From Usnea hakonensis (Eukaryota > Ascomycota > Lecanoromycetes > Lecanorales > Parmeliaceae): a stretch of 64,000 bases of DNA. A model generated the notes under the pieces. The model did not search any database. It saw only the letters and a program-made list of their open reading frames with translations, and was not told the origin of the DNA. Location: the NCBI GenBank assembly GCA_013423325.1, contig BLJB01000249.1, positions 1 through 64,000 on the forward strand, read 5' to 3'. The position numbers and the translations under genes were made by a program. Positions 36,637-50,600 of this stretch are shown here, piece by piece. How positions within the stretch are numbered: the stretch's first letter is position 1; each line of letters begins with the position of its first letter.

Positions 36637-37773
36637 ATACAAGGATGATGATTACCAAGTTTATACTATTGTAACACGTCTTGTGTAATTGAAAAAGATA
36701 TCCTGGTAGACATTGCGCTTAAGCCGGACTAGGTCTTATCTTGAGCACCTACTTTACCTATGTCTTGGACTGTTGAAGGGGGGCTGAGTTGTCCTCATGA
36801 ATTGCTCTGCCTCGTCGAAATGCGCTCTGCCGCTACGCTAACCGCTTGTCTGTCTTCATTTGCCAATTCATACTTGTTATTCAAGAATAATATCCACATC
36901 CGAAGCGACTGTCCCTACATTCAACAATTTTCTGTACATATCTCCAAGTGACAAGGACAATATGAAATCATGCCCGGGCACTAGGCTTTACTTTCCACCA
37001 TTCAACACCATAGTCTTTCCGCCATGCCTCGTTAATATTTCATCATTCAATAGCACATTACCAACTCAACCTTTCATCAGCACCTCACCTTCAGTAACTT
37101 TCTTAAAACAGGAAGGTATCGAACACCGATACATCGTCTTCAGCTGGCGCCCCTTACTGCATCTGATTTGAGACTTTCCAAACGAGTTCATCAATAACGC
37201 CAGAGCGGCCGACGAATTGCTACAAGACGACGTTGGAGGATACGGCAGCACTATAGTTAAACCCTTGCCTCCGACGCACGTGGAGAACAAATGCGTGACC
37301 TGGAATCGATGTGATCGCTAATTAAGTGTATCGCTGGGGTCTCATTTACTCTGTCCTCTCACTTCTCTCGGAATCGTACTAAAACGGTTGGTCATAGTTC
37401 CTTTCTTGAACAATGTTGTCTTCAAGACTTTCACCTTGCCTCGTTCTCCAGAATATAAAACATGCAGTTCCTATGCAAGAGCCCTATATTATATCTACGA
37501 ACTCACTCGCGCCACGGCAACTGGACCAATTTGTGAGAATGTAGCGAGAGTCATGTATAGTGGTAGATCCATCGACTGGAAATCAGTGAAAGTTTACAAT
37601 CTATGGCGAAATAACTATGTGCTACAAAATATACTTTTTGTTACAAAAAAAAAAAAGCTGCAAGCAAATGAACACGCAACCCTGCAAAGCCAGTATATAC
37701 CTTGTAAACGCGAAATACACTAGTGCACAGCCGATTCTTCGCACTCGTTCATCTCCGTCATCCAGAATTCCTT
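36637..37773. other. Intergenic between convergent genes
   Basis: 1.1 kb of 3' flanks of the F-box gene and TEL1. Contains a run of twelve A at about 37646-37657. Open frames here are short and have no family resemblance. Confidence 0.5.
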
Positions 37774-40700
37774 TCAAACATAAGCAGCCCAGCCCGCGAA
37801 CAGAACCGCCAGATTCCTCTCATCCGTCGCCTGCTGGATCAACTCGTTGACCGTAGCCGTCACGCTCAAACTCTTACTCAGCTTCTTCGCCACCACCGTC
37901 AAAGCCCTATCCGCCTCCCCAGGCTCATTATCTTTCTTAGCCCCCACATCACCCCCCGGCAGGGCCGGATCCTCCGTCTGCGCGTCCTGCATTTTCTTGA
38001 GTCGCAGGGGCGACAAGGACCACTGGTACAGCGGATCGTAGCGCAAGACGTCCAGGATGGTCATGATGCTGTAGGATTCGTTGCGCAGGGCCTCGAGGGT
38101 GAACTCGCAGCAGCGGCGGAACACGCCTTCGGTTTTGGTGATGCCCATGCCGTCGACGAGATCGCGAGTCAGGCGGAAGGGGACGACTTCGGGGACGTGC
38201 AGGACGCGGCCCTGTTCGAAGGCGATGCCGAGGTCGATGTGCACCACTTCGCCGGTCTCGTTGTCGAGGAGGATGTTTTGGCCGTGTCTGTCGCCGAGGC
38301 CGAGGACGTGGCCGAGGATGGAGCTAGCTGCCACCGAGCGTGTGTAGGCGAGCCGCTTTTCGAACCAGATGTCTGGGTTTTCGAAACGTTCCATGAAGAA
38401 GTAGCGTAGGACGGGGTGGAATTTATCGCAGACATTGCGGTACATTTTTATGCGTTGGTCGACAGACTTGGTCTGCACGTCGGCGATGGCCTTGCGGCAG
38501 TTGTTGGGCTTGAGATCTTTGGGGAAGTGGCGCTGATGTGCGGGTAAGAGGTAGTCGTGCAGTGGGATGGTGTTCGGGACGAATTCGATGATCCCTGCCG
38601 TGGCTGTCAGGGGGAGGACTTTGTAGGTACGAATGCCAAGGTTGCGTTGGCGAGTGGCTCGTTGAGATTTTAGGAGGTTGCTGACTTGATCGAAGACTTG
38701 TTCCATTATGGAGTCTTGTCGAAGATCATCGCTACCGCTTTTGAACTTCGATGCGTTAGCTCACATCATTTCTCTGCAGTCATGCCGACCTACCAATTGT
38801 TTATACTTCAAACCGTCCGTCCCTATGGCGGTGGCAATCTTCGGCATACTGATCCCTGAAGCTACGGCAAATTGCGGCTCGAATCTTGCAATGACCGGAA
38901 TATTGGTATAGTCACAGTCAGGCCGAAGCTCGATCTTCATGGTTGGCGGAGGCACTCTCAACTTTCTTATATCTTGTTCGATTCGCTGTCCAGTGGCGTA
39001 CTTGCGCAAGGCCACTTTGGAACCTTGTTTTATCGATGGATCATCCAGGCGTTCGATAGCAAATTTGACGAAGACAATGTTTGTGTTGTGCAGAGCAACC
39101 CAGGTGTCATTGGCTTCCTTTCTTACTTTGAGTTCTTGCACAATCTTACTCGCGGCCTCATGTCTCTTCACAGCGGCGTCATCCTTGCCTTTGGCCTTGA
39201 ATCCAGTGAAAATTTGATACATGCCATGATACGGATGATCGAGACAGATCCTGAGCACTATGGAAGAGAGCAGTTCTTGAAACTTTCCAGGTTTATCCAG
39301 TAGCCGTGAAGACCACTGGTTCATCAAAGCGGCAAACTTCCGGCTTCCGACCTGGCCTACATGCATAGAGACCGCCTCGTTAGCTATGTCGCTCTCGTAA
39401 TTTTCGAGCCACAGAGCGGAGAAACGCAACGCGTCATTCTCATGACTGTCACAGGCTTTGAGACACAGAAGGTAGTTTTCCAGACTTTGACGTAAGAAAA
39501 CCTCCCGGCTCTTACGGAGGCGCTGAAATTCTCGATCGTCTATGTCGAACCATTGTTTCGCTTTTGCCCGGTAGTTTTTAAGGTTGTCGCGCTCCTTCGC
39601 TTGAGAGCTTGCTGACTTTATCATCTTGTCGAGATCGCCCATCTCTCCCTCTTTACGTTCGCGAAGCCTCTGTATACGCTGGAAGTCTTCCAACCCGTCT
39701 GCATTCTGTAATTGCTTGTCACAGAAGGATGCAAATTCATGAAATACCTCGCCAGCTTCGTCTCCCTCGGACTCTCCACGAAGTTCCTCAATCGCAGGTC
39801 TGAGATAGCAAGTGATAATCTCGTCTGGCTTCTCTAGTCTGGCTTCTGACATCTGGTGGCCCTGAGGTATGTCAGTAAGCAGCAATCGGGAAACAAAACC
39901 TTCTCAATGCTTACTAGCTTGGCAAGGAGCTCCGGTTGGCTAACTTCTATCAGTTGAGCGTGCGAGTCTAATGAGCCTTGAAGATCTTGCAGCATCCGGA
40001 TAGAAGCTGTCATCTCCCCTTGATCCCAAAGCACATTCGCACTTGCCAGCTGTACGACGGCTCTGATATCGACGCCGACGTCTTTGCACGGCTTGACAAG
40101 CTCGGTGAGGTATGTCACAGTTGAGAGGGCATTTTGTATAGCGCCATGAGCCCGGCTCATGTGCGAAGATGCAAGAAGTAGATGGCTCTCGAGGGAACGA
40201 GCATCTCGCTGAGAGGTTTTCAACAATTCTTGTAGCTTGGGCCTTTTGCTCAGTGAACTGAATAGAGTTTCGCGGCACGAGATGATCGCCTTGACATGTT
40301 CGTAACTGCATTTTCTTAGAATTGGGGACAGCATCGTGGATTGAGATCTTACCTCTCGGAGTGCATCCAAAGCTCCCGGGTTTTGAAGCGCCCTAGAATT
40401 TCGTACACCTGTTCAGATCTTCTGGACGAGAAGACCTCGTCAGCTTCTGTCATTATAGCTAGACTGCCTAGTATAGCGTGCAAAGAAGATTCTGCACCAT
40501 CCCCCATCATGAGCTGGGTCATAGAATCCATAAATCCAGTATTCAGCGAGTTCTGTAGATTCTTTGAATCTACCGCATTGTTGACGGCTTGGAAGAGTCG
40601 GAAAATTGTGCTCGCGCTGCTATTGTGAGATGCCGGTACTGAAATATCCCATTGTTCGAGCTTGCGGGCAGTGCGGAGCACAGAATCTATAGTATTTGGC

Positions 40701-43700
40701 CCGGTTGTTTTCATCTTGCTAAGTACTGACTGAGACAAGCCATTAAGATCGAGACCATCAAGAGCTCTTACCATACTCTCTTCGTCGATATGGTCCCCTC
40801 CACTTGCATGACGAATCTGTCCATCGTAATGGGCCCCACGGAAAGACAGACTTTTGAAGCCGGCATGCTCGTACTCAAGTCGTGCCATCATGGAAGACAG
40901 ACTTGACGGTTGCTGTACTCCATAGAATGCATCTTGTTCATCAATATTCTGATATATTTCCAGCAGTAGCTCCGTCGGCTCTTGAGACCTAGCAGCAGAT
41001 GATCGTCGCCTTGATGACTTGGCGGCTACGGAGAAATCGATCTCCACAAAAAGGAGCGCTGTCTTATACATGGAGCATTTGATGGCAGCAGCAGCAGCTT
41101 GTTGGTAGTCAAGATCAAGCCATTGAGCCCGATCAGCTTCCGTGTCTTCGTTAGGTAACGATTGCGTTCTCAGATATATAATTGCCCTGAGGAGGACTCT
41201 TATTCGAGAAATGAGAGTCCTATCAATCTTGCTACCAAGGCTTTCTTGGAATAGATGTCGGCATGTTTGCGAAATGACACGCTTCGTAGTCTCCAGTCCA
41301 CCAGCCTCCCGGAGCAGTACCAAATGTAATATATATGGGAAGGCGTCTTCGGCAAGATCCGTGAGACATTGGATGGTCTGAGTGAGCTCTGACAGGAACA
41401 GATCATCGGCGGCTGAAAACGCAAGGCTTATACCCAGCTGTTGAATCCATTCCGAGCCTTCCTGGTGCTCCTTCAAGGCTACGCCATCTTGCAAACGCGA
41501 CCTTTCCGTACTTCGGGGGGCTGTCGTCGGCAAATGGTACTGTTTCCAAAGCATGCTGTGTATCAAAGAGGACGGAAGGAATTGTTCACAGTCTAGATAA
41601 TCCTCTGTGTTGAGTGTCCCAGTAATAATTGATCGCAAAGTCGTCTCAGCCATTCCTACTTTGGCACTCTCGTCGCGCATTAAGACGTTACACAGAAGCT
41701 TCAAGATGTTGGATCTAGAGCATGAAGACGGTGACATAGCCTGTGCCGAGGTCAACTTCGATTCGGGCTCAACCTTTGTTTCGAAAGCCAGCTCCCAATC
41801 AATCAGACCCTTGCTGGCGTAAGCACGTCCAAGGACACGCCCAGCCCACAAAAGATAATTCGGCGAAGTATCTCGTTGACAAGTTTTCCATACTACTGAC
41901 GAATAATGTGCCGCTTGCTCATCTGACCCTAGGATATCGTCGCGAAAGTCTGGAAGCCCCTCAAAAGGTGTACACAGGAATTTGAGTATCGCATCTTGAC
42001 TAGATTGATCTAAGAGGTTTCTTTCGGAGCGCTGGTCTTCAAGCAGCTCTAAAAGGAGTTCGCTCTCGTGAGTACCAAGCCTTGCATTACCACCATTTTG
42101 AATTTTACTGGAAGTCTTAACTATCTTCTTGAAGCATTGTGTGGATTCTTCGGTCAGATTCGGTGACGAATATTTCTCTAGAGAATTGACGAAGCTGGCA
42201 TGAAAAGCTTGCGCTCTTGACATGGTCGCCTTAAATTGGGTTTCTTGTGTTGTGCTGTCTTGTGTAGACTCGAAAAACGCTTTCATCGAGGTGAGGGTGG
42301 AGACGGCGTAGCCAGCGACGAAAGATGGGACCTCCTTTAGGTAAGCGTCTCCATGCTCGAGTAAGTACTGGACAATGGCAATAGCGTCCTCTGAACATAG
42401 GGCGTCGGTGAGGAACGGTCTCAAAGAATGGAGTGTCATTTCCAGTGGGTACCCTTCTAACGCAGTGCTTCCCGCCATGCATATCACTATTCTGATTCTC
42501 CGCAAAACTAGACATGCACTGAGAGAGCCCAATTCTGGATGTATGGTGTTGAGTATCTCCCGAAATACGTAGACGTACAGCTCTGGCGACCACAGTGATT
42601 CTGAGTCGTAGATTGTACGACGGCAAAGACATTCAATTTCGTCAAATAAGTATCGGGCCTTGAACGTAGGTTGCTGGCCCGGCGGTAGCGCTCTATTTGC
42701 TGGGACTTTCGAGCTGATCTTTTCGTATGCGGAGTACGCAACTGAAAATGTGGGACGTTTCTGAAACCCCTTTTCTATCTGTGCGTCTGGATCCACGGTG
42801 GTGTAGAGGAGTGCCAGGATCTTGGCAAAATGAATGGTAATGAGTTTACTGTATTGCTCTTTGCCCAGAATGTTGCGGAGATAGGTCTCAGCTTTTGGAG
42901 TCTGAGTGTTTGACGACAAAGGCACTGAAAAATCACGACCAAAGCTGTAGGCCGCAGCTCTGCTGAATGAGGTTTCTAACAGCTTCTCAAAGGATACACC
43001 AAAGTCATCAGCCAGGCGCGCTGCTTCGTGGTCTTTGCCTCGCATGACAATGTGACCCACGACTTCATCTTGTACGTCATGGAGCAATTCTCCGAGGGCA
43101 GCATAACCGAATACAGTGTAGGGAATAGAACTTAGAGATTGCGTCTCAAGCCAGGTGTAAAGAATTTGAGATACGAATAGCTTGAACAGATCTTGCAGAC
43201 TGTGTAGCTTGAGGCTTGTGCTTATATGGCTCATACAATTTTTTGCATATTCAGCGGATTCAGGAACCGCCATTGGCGTCTCGAATATTGCATACACACA
43301 ACGTCGCAGGAGCGTTGACCAAGAAGCTGCCAGGTGAGCGAGTACGAAGAGTCGCAAGGCAATCCCCTCGATCCAATCGCGGTCTGTTGGGAGACTGTTT
43401 ATCACATCTTCAAGAATGTTCTCATGTTCTTTGAGTACAAAGAGGCCGAAAATTTCTGCGATTTTGTTGCCAATGTAAAATTTTACCGTGACGTTCCCCT
43501 GAGCTAGCACTTCGAAGAGACATGTCCTTGCTGACGTCAATGACAGACTTTTAGCATACTCAGGTCGGATCTTGATGACTTTTTGAAGGAGATCGGATAT
43601 ACAAACATGGACGTGAGGTGATGAAATGCCCCTTTTTAGGGCAATGCTGATGAACCATTTATACAGCTGCGCGCCTACCTCTGCAAGATCGCTTCCTTCT

Positions 43701-46700
43701 CCGTTGATCCACATATCTGCTAATCCCGTCAGGACGTCCAAGCAGACACCCATCGAAACTTCCGACCTCTCCAAGTCGTATGGATGAATGACCGCTTGCG
43801 CAAGGTACTCTAGCAGTGTATTTGCATCATCTTCGGCAACCGTTATCCCGGAATTAAGCAACTCTCGCAAAAAGACCCTACACACGAGGAAATCCCTGGC
43901 TTGAAGAGAAGTCAAGTACTCGATCGTGGACGACACAGCTCGAGATGCAGCAGTCGATGTAGAGTCTTCAGAGTCCTTCATGTTTGATAAGAAACATATC
44001 TTAGCGGCAACACAAGCTCGAAAGGCAGTGGCATTTGTGGACGCATCGACTTCGTAATGAGTATCATCCAGGCTGTTGTCAGTCTCTCTATTGGTGCTTA
44101 ATTGTGAATCAAATTCATTGTCTAGATCCATCGCGTCTTGTTCAACATCGACAGACCTTGAGGTACCAGAATGTAGAGCTTCGTTCCAGAAGACCTGGTT
44201 CAACTCTTGCGACATTGCAATAGCGCCATCAACTAGTACATCTTTCCTCACTGACAATTGATCGGCTGGTCCAAGAATCGCCCCGAAAGACTCGAGTAGC
44301 CCTTTGAGCAATTCTCGACGCTCACTATGGCAAATCGTGCATTGTTTAAGGCCATCCTTCAAGTCGTGCAAGACTCTGCACAGTTGGTCACTCTGGTGAC
44401 AATCACGGATCCTTGGACTGGAGAGTAGGGCGTACCCGACTATGCTGAACGAGGTTATTATGCGGATGACCTCTACATTGATGGCAGATGTGGAATCTGT
44501 ACCAGAGGCAAAATGATTACGTAGAAGTGCTGAGCCCTCGCTAATTAAAAAGTCGATCACGGAAGCCGCGAGCATTTGCAATTTCGAATATGCGAGCCGA
44601 ATATTTGACCCCTCTAACTTCGACATTGAGACTCTTTCATCCCCACATACCAGTGGGTCGTTAGCCAAAAGGAGGTATTCCATTAACTTTTGGTCTCTCG
44701 AGCTTCTTAAGCTTGCTTGGGACAGCATGCCCAAGTTGAGGACTGGCTGAGAACCTATGGACGGGGCGGGGAGGCCAAGACAAATACATATCAGTCTCAA
44801 AGAGCTAAATGTTGAGAAGTGCTGAGCGATGTATAATGAACCACGGCGGTCACGGCTCTTCCCTACGAATGTGTGAGTTCCACGTCCATCCACATCGGAT
44901 GGAATACATACCAGGGCTCCAGCGATGGAACAACCAGCGAAGAGTGTTTTCAGATGCCTCAGATGCAGAGCCAAGGTTTTCACGCCCTTTCAAGACTACC
45001 AGTACCGTCCAAAGGGTGGTCGCAGACTCGTCGCACTCCGCTGGGCCGTTGAGATCCACAGATTTGATCATCCCATCGACAATGTCAGCGACATCAGCAT
45101 ATTGTATCAGCGCCATATCAAGAATCCATACCATCAAGTGGCATGCTGCTCTGCACGTGCTCGTTGAAGTAATAAGCCGCGCTACGGTTCGCCAAATTCG
45201 AACCCAGTATTCCTTGAGGCTATCTTTGCGACCATTCATTTGACTTGCCAACCTGTAATCGTTCAGTCAGTGATGACAAGACGGAGCCCTGAGATAATTA
45301 CGTACGAAGTCATAGCCAGCATAGTCCATGATGCTATCGAGCTGTCACTTCCGGACAAACATGACAATAGCGCGTCTAGATGACTCTGCAAAGTGACCTC
45401 GTCAAATCGTAGACGATCATAGATGAAGACTAACATCTGCAAGCCATATAGTTTTTCAGGTAGTAAGGATCCTCTTACGTGATGGAGAATATCATCCATG
45501 GCATGTTCCAATCTCTGCCGTTTGGAATCTTGGACTTCATCTCCGTCTAATGGGTCTTCGGGAGCATTCGTAGCGTTTTCGAGTGCCACCATTATAGCCG
45601 CGCTCCTGGAGATGAGACACCAAGGAGACTCTGCTCTGAGTCCGCCGGAACGTACTTGAAGGGCCCTGATACTCAAAGGTACTCGCGTCGATGTTAAATT
45701 GCAGGGATCCAAAAGCTCAAGGTCGTCCAATTGTAATTGTCCCCTAAGTCTGCGTGAGCAGTAATCGTTTCGCAAGACCTCAATCAGTGCTTGCAGAGTG
45801 GCATTGGAATCCCTTGTTTGATCCTCGGATACCATGCGTGGTAGCAGTATCTCTACATATGACAGGAAGGCCAGGAGTGTATCATTTAGAGTTGCGGCAC
45901 CCTCCTTAGGCTCCCAGAAACGTCGCAGGAGTGGAATCACCTTTTTCATAGTACGCAATGGAAGCTCGATGTTAATGGCAACAATACGAGACATTATTGC
46001 ATTGATGCATTCGAAAGCAGCTTGCTGCGTCGAGCTGACCCTATAATATGATTGAAGCAATTCAATCAACGTCGCAAGAATCACATCTGCTCTGTCCGAT
46101 ATTGGTGCGTTCGGCACTGAAGCAAGGTGCTGCAGACAAAGAACAATTTGGTCATCGCTGCCCTTCAATTGAGACTCGGCTGCGCGCTGAGAGACATTGT
46201 TGCTAGACTTACGGCCGTGATCACCAATTGTGCTTGGCGTTGCGGAACGACCAAAACCATCTCGATGGGATCTCGAACCATTGAGAAATCTGCCTCCATT
46301 CGACAATCCCGGCTCATTGATCTCCGAATGTCTGATCAAGTCTCGTGCCGCTTGCAGGCAGAAGTCAACCACTTCATGCCAATCATCTCCAAGAAAGTGC
46401 TCTGGATGAGCCCTGTACTCAAGGACGGTTGCAAGGGCTTTGAAGTAGTCGGCGGCCAGAGGCTCGCAGTAGCCACCATCAGCAGTTGGCAGCGTTTGAA
46501 TGATGTGCTCGACGAGTGCTTTTACTGTTTTATATCGCAACTTCCTTAGGCCGACCTCAACAACGGTTCGGACCAAGGCTGCACAAGCGGATAATCGACC
46601 TTCCGTCTTGGTCTTGGTGGTTTTGGAAGCTCTGGCATAGTTAGACTTATCAATCTTAGCGGCTCGGAAGACAGATTCCAAGACTGTGTGATAAGAATCG

Positions 46701-47026
46701 TCTTTGGCATCCAGCCTGTATTGATATGTCAATGTCCATTTTCCCACTACGCTTGATGAGGTTCTACGTACAAGTCCACATTCTCACGGTTGGAATTGAT
46801 GATTCTTTTCAGGTCTGTTTCTGATATCAGACAGATACATTCTGAGTTGAAGCAACCATACCAATAAGAGCGGCGCTTCGCTCCTCTATCTTCTCGGTAC
46901 GTAGCCTTTCTTGTATTGATTAGTCTGTAACGATAAACTCCTTAGCAAATTGGATCGTGACTTACCAATTGCTCCGTTGAAACCAGGCTCATCCTTGAGC
47001 CTCTTCACGCCTTTGATCCGCGCCAT
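37774..47026 (-). CDS. TEL1: PI3-kinase-like checkpoint kinase Tel1 (ATM)
   Basis: Nine exons: 47026-46966, 46909-46862, 46814-46772, 46715-45306, 45252-44912, 44862-40353, 40305-39915, 39861-38794, 38745-37774; 2947 residues, every phase consistent, introns 47-56 nt. The N-terminus (MARIKGVKRLKDE, then EERSAALIDLKRIINSN) is the TAN-type helical start. The long HEAT-repeat middle is followed by the FAT domain (for example ISCRETLFSSLSK and SANVLWDQGEMTASIRMLQ). The kinase domain lies in the last 400 residues: DGLKYKQL then DDLRQDSIMEQVF, the catalytic GLGDRHGQNILLD, and the metal motif HIDLGIAFEQG; the FATC end is ATVNELIQQATDERNLAVLF, ending GWAAYV. Tel1 is recruited by Mre11-Rad50-Xrs2/Nbs1 to DNA ends and acts in break signalling and telomere maintenance. 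Divergent from NUP192. Confidence 0.95.
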
Positions 47027-47604
47027 AGCAACAACAATAATGCGCAGTGTTGCTAGTGATGGACCGCGGGGAAAGAGTTGAGGCCGACTGTAGAGTCATA
47101 ATGTTCGTGAGCTCGGAAAACGAAGGATGATCTATCGTGAAAGCTTATTATAAGTCAACACTCCTCGTTCATACCTACAAGTATTTACAATCACTACTAC
47201 ATTGTCGTTTATAAAGTACAAGTGCATGTAGTTGAAGATTGTGTTTGGATTATAAGCTCTTGTCGGCGGCATCGGCAAACCTTCCCCTTTTTACTACTTA
47301 CAGTACGAGGGTATTCCTTGCATTGGTGAGATGCTAGAACACTCCTGCCTTCTTTTTCTTCAACACTGGACGACACAATACAGAATCTGTATCATAACTT
47401 CAATCATGATCAATGGCCCGTGCTCGAGAGTCAGATTTGTTCATGTACCATGAAACATTAAACATACTTACTTTGACTTTAAAGTATACTAAGGTAATTT
47501 ATCTGTTTTATCATACAAGCGCGTTTGCCGCCAAAATTCGCGTCACGGCTAGCCCAAACACTCTTACTATACCAACTTGTTGTTTCACGCATAATCAATA
47601 ACCT
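47027..47604. promoter_or_regulatory. Divergent promoter region TEL1/NUP192
   Basis: 578 bp between the two start codons, no coding potential. Nothing specific can be assigned. Confidence 0.4.
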
Positions 47605-50600
47605 ATGGAGGACCCGGGGGCTTTGGTGGGTCTGCAAGATCTTCACCACGACCTTTTAGCATTAGATGCGTCCCGGCTCCGCAACGTCGACCGGCTTTGG
47701 GCTGATTTAGAAGCACGTGTCGATGAGTTCAGGCAACTTCTAGACAAGCCAGCGAAGAATGAGACCAGCCGCAAAGCGCTATCGTCAGGTAAGGATCTGG
47801 ATGGAGGGTCAATGTAGGATCAGTCTGCGGGCAAAATTGACTCCAGGCGCATAGGGACGATTACTGTCGACGAGGTTGAATATTCCATGAACAAAGAGTT
47901 CCGGGAGACCGCCGAGCAAGTTGCCGATACACTCGATCTAGATGAGCTTGAATCCGCAAAACTCTTGATCCAGTCCAAGGAAGATGCGAACAGGCCTGAT
48001 AGATCGCAAGCTGCATATGCAGTCATCCACTTCCACGAACAGCGGCTCTTCCTGCTCGAATGCATGCGTCTCCTGCTCAAACAATCACACAATGTGGAAA
48101 CCACAGAAAGTGTGCGAGACATAGCGCGTCAACTCGTTGGGTTGATTCTAGAGACCAAGGACGGCCCGGCTAGGAATGGCTCCCTATACACGCAAAAGTG
48201 CCTCAATGCCATGGTTGGTATTGAGAAATGGCTTCAAGCATTGGGAGAGCGTCATCAGGGAAACATGGCTCTGGGACAAACAGCAAGGACGGAATATACG
48301 GAGGTTTTGGAATTTCAACAGTCCAGCCTCGCGGAGCAACATGAATCTTTAGGGGCAATCGTCACTTATCTGGTTAAAGGGGGTATAAACGGGGTTGAGG
48401 ATTTCCATAAACTCCTGGATCATCTTCCTAAGCTCGACAGATGGAACAGTATAGCCGTGCATTATGTGCCGATGACAACGGCGTTCATATACCAATCTGG
48501 GTCACCGGATGGAGGCGCGGGGTTGCGGGAGGCAAGAATGCTAAACAGCAAAATATTGGACAACAGAGACAAGACGCCCTGGATCCTTCGAAACCTGCAA
48601 GCTGCTACAATCACTTGGTGGCTGTCCGCATACTCGGAATGGTATCACGAGCAGCCTGTAGGGTCTCCTGTCCAGAATGTAAATCTCCAAGCTGAGGCCC
48701 AAATTCGGTCGGATGCATTTTCCCAGGCCTTGAGAGATGGCGCGTTCGAATGTACCCTTACTATCTGCTCACAAGTTATTCCAGAAGAGTGGTATGATCC
48801 AGCCAAGACCGGATTGCTTGATCTCTTGCTTCGAGATTCGGTGCCTCTGCCCCACGAACTACCATTCTATTCGACATATTTCCAGCAACTAGTCATGGAA
48901 CAATTCGAAGCGTTTGCTGACACCTTCATTACAAACATGCCAGACACCTTACGGCGCTTCAAATTGGAAGAAGATGATCAGAGAAAGAAGCTCCGATCAG
49001 GCTTTCCGATAGACGGTGTCACAGAGCAGTCGTTCCACTTGGAAAGGTTTTTGATGATTATCTCCTTTGCCTTCGGCCACCGCGCCGACGCTGCGCAAGC
49101 TTTTTGGGGTGATTTGGAAGGCAATCTTTACGGATTCCTGCAGTGGGCATCAAGAAGACAATCGACCCCATGCGTAAGTGCTTTCTGCGAAATGTTGAGT
49201 TCAATCTCCGAAGGCGAAGAATGCGCTGGATCGGCGCATCGCTTTCTTCTGGAAGAAAGCAACGCAGTGGCTGCCAAGATACACAGATCGACATCATTCA
49301 GCTGGGCCCAGATCTTCGCCGAGCTAAGCCTTTATACGTCCAAAAGCCGCGAGCAGCCAATGGCCAACCGGTCTACAAATTACTATAGCGGGAAACATAG
49401 TCAGGATGACATTGACGAGCCCGAGAGCGCATACATGCTGGAGAGTTACCTGCGACTGACGACACACCTCTGTGGGGAAAGCGCAGAAGTACGATCTTGG
49501 ATCATGACCCAACCAAGCTTTCCCATTCTTCAAGTGCTTTTTCAACTATGCAACAGCAGTGTCCCAAATCGTCTACAAGCTTGCTCCTTTAAACTCATTC
49601 GATCCCTCTTGACAGATAAATCGCTGGAATTCGGCATGGCTGTTTGGACAGCTCTAGACAGCTGGGTCTCTGGCGCTTTCTCTCCTCACAGTTTTCCTAG
49701 ACCGCCGAAGGCCACCACGCCTGTTGCATGGGCAGAAGAAGTGAGTTTCTCAGCTATCGCTGGAAGCTTTGAGCAGACATGCGAATTCGTTTGTCTCTTA
49801 CAGAGCCTCGTGCGTCCAGCTGTCCCAGATACGGGCCTCAATGACCAGCTACCGTTTCCAGAAACGTTAGGATCTACATATCGCATGGCGGGCATTGAAC
49901 CGTACATAGACTTTGTATTTGACCGAATCTTTGCCTCGAGGCTACCACACGGCGAAGACCAGCTTCAGCATAGGATCATGACCTTGAATATTTTGAGCTT
50001 TGCTGTGCTCTGCATGCGTACCTTTAACGAGGACCTCGTAATACTAGCAAACCGCTCGACAATGGCTGTCGACGAAGCTATGAATACATCGTCCTTGTTG
50101 ACTTATGTTCGGCTACACCCTTTCAGCCGCGTGATGGAGTGGATGTTCAACGACCGTGTGCTATATCAACTCTTTGCTTCGGCTGAATATGATATTGATG
50201 AGGTTTCCAGTGCCTCTCCCGACTCTCCGCTTATTGTCGGTCTTCTTCGCACGATCGAAGTCATGAACCTTATAATCGATCTTCAGTCTACATACTTGGA
50301 AGTTGTACGGCCTCTTCTCAAATCGCAATCAACGGGACGTAGACGCCCGGTTTTCAATCCGTCATTGGCATCTTTTGAAGATACCGTTGCATTGAAGTTG
50401 GACCTTGTAGTCGCTCTGGGCCTCTATGCTGGTGTTGGGAACCAGGAGCTTGCAGTGGGCTCATTGGAAATATTGGGGAAACTTGCAAGCTCAAGAAAAC
50501 TCAACATCCAAGCGACTCCGGGATTAAACGAGAAATTGTATGGTAATCGCTTAATCAGCGCTGTAGAACAGCACGATAATATTGACCCCATAGCCCGGTC